Source: Sipunculus nudus (taxonomy: Eukaryota; Annelida; Sipuncula; Golfingiida; Sipunculidae). Taken from it: a stretch of DNA of 64,000 nt. The notes beneath the pieces are model-generated. The model worked only from the letters and a program-made list of their open reading frames with translations. It did no database searches and was not told where the DNA came from. Positions 28,677 to 34,600 of the stretch are shown piece by piece; position 1 is the first letter of the stretch; each line of letters starts with the position of its first letter. A program made the translations under genes and the position numbers. The DNA lies in NCBI GenBank assembly GCA_026874595.1, contig CM049319.1, positions 58,408,917 to 58,472,916 on the forward strand, given 5' to 3'.

Positions 28677-31600
28677 TAACAATAATGACAAACATCATCA
28701 TACATTTTAACACTATCAATATTATATATGGCCAGTTAACTATTCCACATTTTTCATTTTCATTAATGTTAATATGTTTCTGTGCATATATATTATTAAA
28801 TATAATTAATTCATATAATAATGGAAACACTGTGTAGGTTATTTTAAGTTCAACATACCTTGAACAAATCAATGACCTGATCCTCCTCAACATGAATATT
28901 CATGTGCTGCAGCAGGCCAATAATCTCCTTCAGAGACAGCAGCTTACTGTTATCTGTATCAGCCACCTTGAACAGCTCACGGATCCACCTGGTGGCCAGT
29001 CAAGGAACTAAACACTTGGGATTCAGAAAAAAATTGCTGGTTTTTAAAGCATGATAACTAGGGTTGGGACAAAACCTGTTTTTTATATTATGATAATGAT
29101 ATCAATTTTATCTCTGTACATCATGATATTGTAATATCAGTACCTGGCTCTGGAACTTGTATCACTGTTGTCAATACTTCCTTCAATTTTCTAGGACTTC
29201 CTATTACAGTACATGAACATCATGTTTGGAGAGCCACTCTAAAAGGTGAGGAGGCAAATATTTTTGAAATTTCTGACAAGGCCTGCAGGTATGCTGTCAC
29301 TTTAAATAAATCAGACCAATCATTAGATATGTTTGTGTACTTTCTAGCAAACACCTACAATGTGTGAGCTAAATTTGGTTTTAACTTAGCACATTTCTAA
29401 ATCCACCTGCATGTTTGTTGAATTCCCAACTGCATGAACACAAGCATGTCCATCATGGGTTACTGGATGATAGCCTTCTTGTACCCCACACAGCAACTGA
29501 CCTGTCACCATTGGGATGGATAAACATTTTGGTTTGTGAGCTCACAAACTTGAGCTTGTGTGTTAATTCATCACACGTAGCCTAATAATACATTTACCAA
29601 ATGTTAACCAACAGTATGGATGACCGTTGCAGTGCATCACTGCATATGACTTGCTTCATGACTCAAGTACAGACTCACAAGCCTACTGAGTGATGTAAAC
29701 ATGGCTATTAAAACACATGTAAGTATTTTTATGACATAACCCTGCCATGTTGAGGAAGGATACATATTTTGCTGCGTGGCTAGGTCGGCCTCTGTGTACT
29801 TCCTCATCAGATGACGTAGTCCCTTGACCCACATGTCACATTCCTGTTTGTTACTTGCCACCAGGTCCAGCGTCCGGTGCTTGTCCCCCACCACCAGCGA
29901 AAAACAGTTATCAGCCTGAACAAGACAAAGAATAAAACAGTCCTGAAGATAATGAAACATTCATGTATCCAAAGAAGCGCTATTCTGTGGTTGGCTTCAT
30001 AATTGCTGGGTTATGATTTCCCAATTTTCATGTTTATTGTTTTGCATTGGTTTCATTTTTATGATTTTTCTAAACAGTAACCTACATAAAGCGTATACTA
30101 TATTGTACAAATTATTAATAAAGTGCACAAAACCTTTACAGTTAGACAAGGACCACAGTGTATCATCTAACAGAGAAAATGTTTGCTCAATATTGGCAAA
30201 AAATACATTTATAATATAATAATACTGCTATTATTCTTAAAATAAATATATGATTTATGGATAAATTTACAAATCTGTTTAAATGCATAATATCAATTTT
30301 TTTGCCTTTATTTTAGACATTACAGACAAGGATAACGTGTATGAGATTCTAATGAGGCAACAATGAAATTGTTTTGTTACCTATGCAGATGGGGCATCAT
30401 GTTTATAATAACATTTTGGTCAACCACAGTATCTTTTTTTTATATATGCAGTAGGTCTGCCATAAAATAACAATTTATACTGACCTACATGATTACAAGT
30501 GACCTTAACAAATGATATAAGACATAAGATGAAGAAATTTGCTGTGTTAACTGACATGAGCCAAATAACATCAATCATTTTATGATGCCTGATATTTACT
30601 AACAGGATGACACACCTGAAAGCGGTTCTTTCTACTGTTGAAGACATCAATGAAGATATCTGAGCAGACACCCTCCCTAATCTCTTGGATATCAAGTATT
30701 GGCACTGAAACAAATACAACAGTGTATTATACTGAAATGCATCCTTTCACTTGACATAAATAGGTGAGATTTAACTGATTTTATATAAAGCCAGGCTTTT
30801 GATATAAAGCCTGCCTATAGCTTAGTGGTTGTGGAATTGGGTGATTAGATGCACTAGTGGATTAGAGATGACAGGTTATATGATGAGCAAAGCCAGTCTC
30901 TCTGGGAGGAAAATGTGGCATACAAGTGTCAGGTTGGCCTCACCACAGTTACATGTGTGTCTGTGATACACTTTCAGGTGTCAAACTAAAAACCTTGATA
31001 GGGAACCCATACAAACTTAAGCACCTCTGTGTAAAATAAGTGAAAATTACACACCTGAAATATAAGGCCATAAACTGTAGAAACAAGAGCACCACAAATT
31101 GTACATAATACGCTGTTGCATATCTTGTGACCTCTGACTTCATTAAATATGTATAAATTTATTTTGAGAATGTAATTCAGGTGAGATGTACACTCTAGTG
31201 GTTAATTTTTAAACAGGGTTTCATGAAAATCAATGAGATTTTTGGTAAGTCATCACAGCAATAACAAATCCTGTTGACCTCTGACCTCACTGAATATGAG
31301 TGGATCCTCTGACCTCACTGAATATGAGTGGATTTTGCCAGAAATCTTAGATGGGATATTATACTGTTTAATAATTCTGTTGAGTTGTATCAAAATCCAT
31401 TATATCCTTGGTAAGCCCTCACTGCAACACTTCAAAGTAGCCTTGTGACCTCTGATCTTATTAAATATGTGTGGATTTTGCCCAAAGTCACCCTCAGTAG
31501 AGATGATCTATTGGTAAGTTATCGAGGCATGCAACAACACAAAGTAGCCTTGTAACATCTGACCTCATTAGATATGCAGGGATTTTGCCTAAAATCAAAC

Positions 31601-34600
31601 TCTGGTAAGATAATCTGTTCTTGAGTAGTTATCATGAGTTTCGTTAAAAATCCATCAAAGCCCTATTAAGTTACTGTGGCAACACTACAAGTTAACGGAC
31701 AGATGGGTAGATGGATGGACTGTGGAATTATAATAATAAATCCAGTCATACAAAGGCGTATAAAATACAAATTAGCTAAATAAAACTCTACCTTCACTCT
31801 GGTCAGGCCCCTTATTAAGCAGATTGCGTATAAATTTAATTTTTTTTGAGCCAGTGTATCTCAAAGTGGCCAGATCTTTGTCCAGTAGAAATGTTCTTCT
31901 GTATTTCTTTGACTTTCCTCTGACCTTGGTCATGGGTATCCCCTTCCTCAGTACAGCCAGACATTTTGAAACTGAAAGTACAGTGTTCATATATTAAAAA
32001 CATCACCTGATTCTGTGGAAAAATATAAGAAAGACATATCAATGATGCACCCACCTACTTCCATGATTCTAATTTCATAGCAGTTTACTGTATACACTAT
32101 ACGTCACTGTACACAATATATGAAAATTTAGTTTTATTTGAAAAACTTTTTAAGTGTTTTCTCTTTATTTTTAAATAATTATACTGATTAATCTTAAATT
32201 TGACCAGCAAATTCGTGGAATTAATGTCCTCCGCTTTGGGCTCTTGATGTCTTTCATGCCTGATAAGCAAAAATTATGACATTTGGAGAAAATCTTGAGG
32301 GCACATGAAAACTTAAAACAGTTCCACAATGACACATGGAGACATCTGCAGGCAAACATAAAAACTAAAACACATTGAAACATAGGACCAAAATCCACAA
32401 TGACATCAAAAACACATTGAGAAATTATACCACAATTTAATAATTTTGTTTTAGAGCTGGAGAGTATTATTTTTTAGGTAGACACTCCAAAACCAATCAA
32501 TTAACTTTTTCAAGTTTTTTTTAGAAAAGAATCCTTGCTTTATGTAACAACTTATGTTACGGACACAAACAAAATATAATCTGATGTCTTATTCACAAGG
32601 CTCCTCATAAATTTATGTCACATCAAGACTGAGATCCAGACAGACTATACAAATAGCAAAACAAGACCACAAACTTTAAAATCACAAATTCACCAGGGCC
32701 AGATTCCTACTATAGTCTCATTAAATACCTATCATTAAATACCAGAATTTGGCCTTATATTACCTAAGTTTTGTTAATAAATACTAAAACATCAAATGAG
32801 AATAAATTATTATCTGATAACTAATCAATGTGCATGACAACATCTATTTAACATCATTTTACATATGTACCACTAAACCATATTTTTTAGACACAGCAAA
32901 AAGTATTGATAAAAAACATGAGACAACCTGTACTGCATAGAAAAATAAGGGTATGAAATAATATATTTCTCAGAACATATCATCACTTGACAAGATTTCA
33001 AAATTCACTATTAAAATTTGTTCTTTGGTTTAAACTGATCTGATTGATCGATGAAATATAAATTAAATAAATAACAGCTTAGTGAAGATTTTAGCAATCT
33101 AGCTTTGAAAATTGTAAATGTAAATTGTAATTTTATGATATCTGTACCAAATTCTTTTGTGATTTATGTCCCATGAATTTTATCCACATACCCTTATTCA
33201 TAAAGAATATATGTCATGCAAACTTTTTTAGCTAAGGAGAAATATTGTGTAAATTTGGGATTCAAACTGATATTGGTGGCACACAGGTCCGGCTTTCCAA
33301 CAGCTTCATCGGAAAAGTAAGCCTAAATAGTGAGACCGTTCATTCTGTTCAGTGGAGAGGCAAAATCATTGATAAACTGAGGTATGTTTGAATATACACA
33401 TGATGATTCCAATTTTGTCCATTGACAAAAGGTGTCTACTTTGTGAATTTAAGTACACTTCTCACCTGTTATATAATCATAGTGCCTATACTCTTGACAG
33501 TTGCATAATCATATTATACTAAAAGATTCAAGATGCACAGTGCCAGAAAAAAAGGACATCCTATTCAAACAGCCATATAGCAGCAGTAAATGTTCAGCAG
33601 CATGATGTCACAGACTGAAGCATTAATAACCTACAAGCACATAAGTGTTTACAGTTCACAGATAACACAGTGAAGTGGCAAAGACAAGTCTAAAAGCACA
33701 TGCAAGGGTGACATCATATTACCAAATCATGAAAATTTCAGGTTTAAAGTCATGGCCTTGGGTTTTTTTACTGAAATATATAATTTTTTCTTGTCAATTT
33801 CTTTAAGTCCATTTACCAATATCTTGGAGACCACAACACCAATGATATTGATCATTGATGTCAATTCAACGAACGCCTTAGAGCATATTAAAAATGTTAT
33901 GGAGACCACTTAATCAACCCTCAGGACATCACTTTTGACTTTACCAATGTTTTGGAGACCACTTAATCAACCCTTAGGACATCACCTATGACTTTACCAA
34001 TGTTTTGGAGACCATTTAATCAACCCTCAGGACATCACTTTTGACTTTACCAATGTTTTGGAGACCACTTAATCAACCCTATGGACATCACGTTTGCCTT
34101 AACTAATGTTTTGGAGACCACTTAATCAACCCTCTGCACATCACATTTTCCTTAACCAATGTTTTGGAAACCACTTAATCAACCCTCTGGACATCACTTT
34201 TGACTTTACCAATGTTTTGGAGACCACTTAATCAACCCTCAGGACATCACTTTTGACTTTACCAATGTTTTGGAGACCCCTTAATCAACCCTCAGGACAT
34301 CACTTTTGACTTTACCAATGTTTTGGAGACCACTTAATCAACCCTCAGGACATCACTTTTGACTTTACCAATGTTTTGGAGACCACTTAATCAACCCTAT
34401 GGACATTATTTTTGCCTAAACTAATGTTTTGGAGACTACTTTATCAACCCTCAGGACATCACTTTTGACTTTACAAATGTTTTGGAGACCACTTAATCAG
34501 CCCTATGAACATAACATTTTCCTTAACATATGTTTTGGAAGCCACTAAATCAACCCTCTGGACATCACTTTTGACTTCACCAATGTTTCTGAGAACGCTT

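Noticed and set aside
29637-29763. Extension of PLC-delta exon 4 through the downstream open frame ([14 protein letters not shown])
   Set aside because: Only the GTATCC donor at 29763 joins in frame to exon 5 and restores the conserved sequence.
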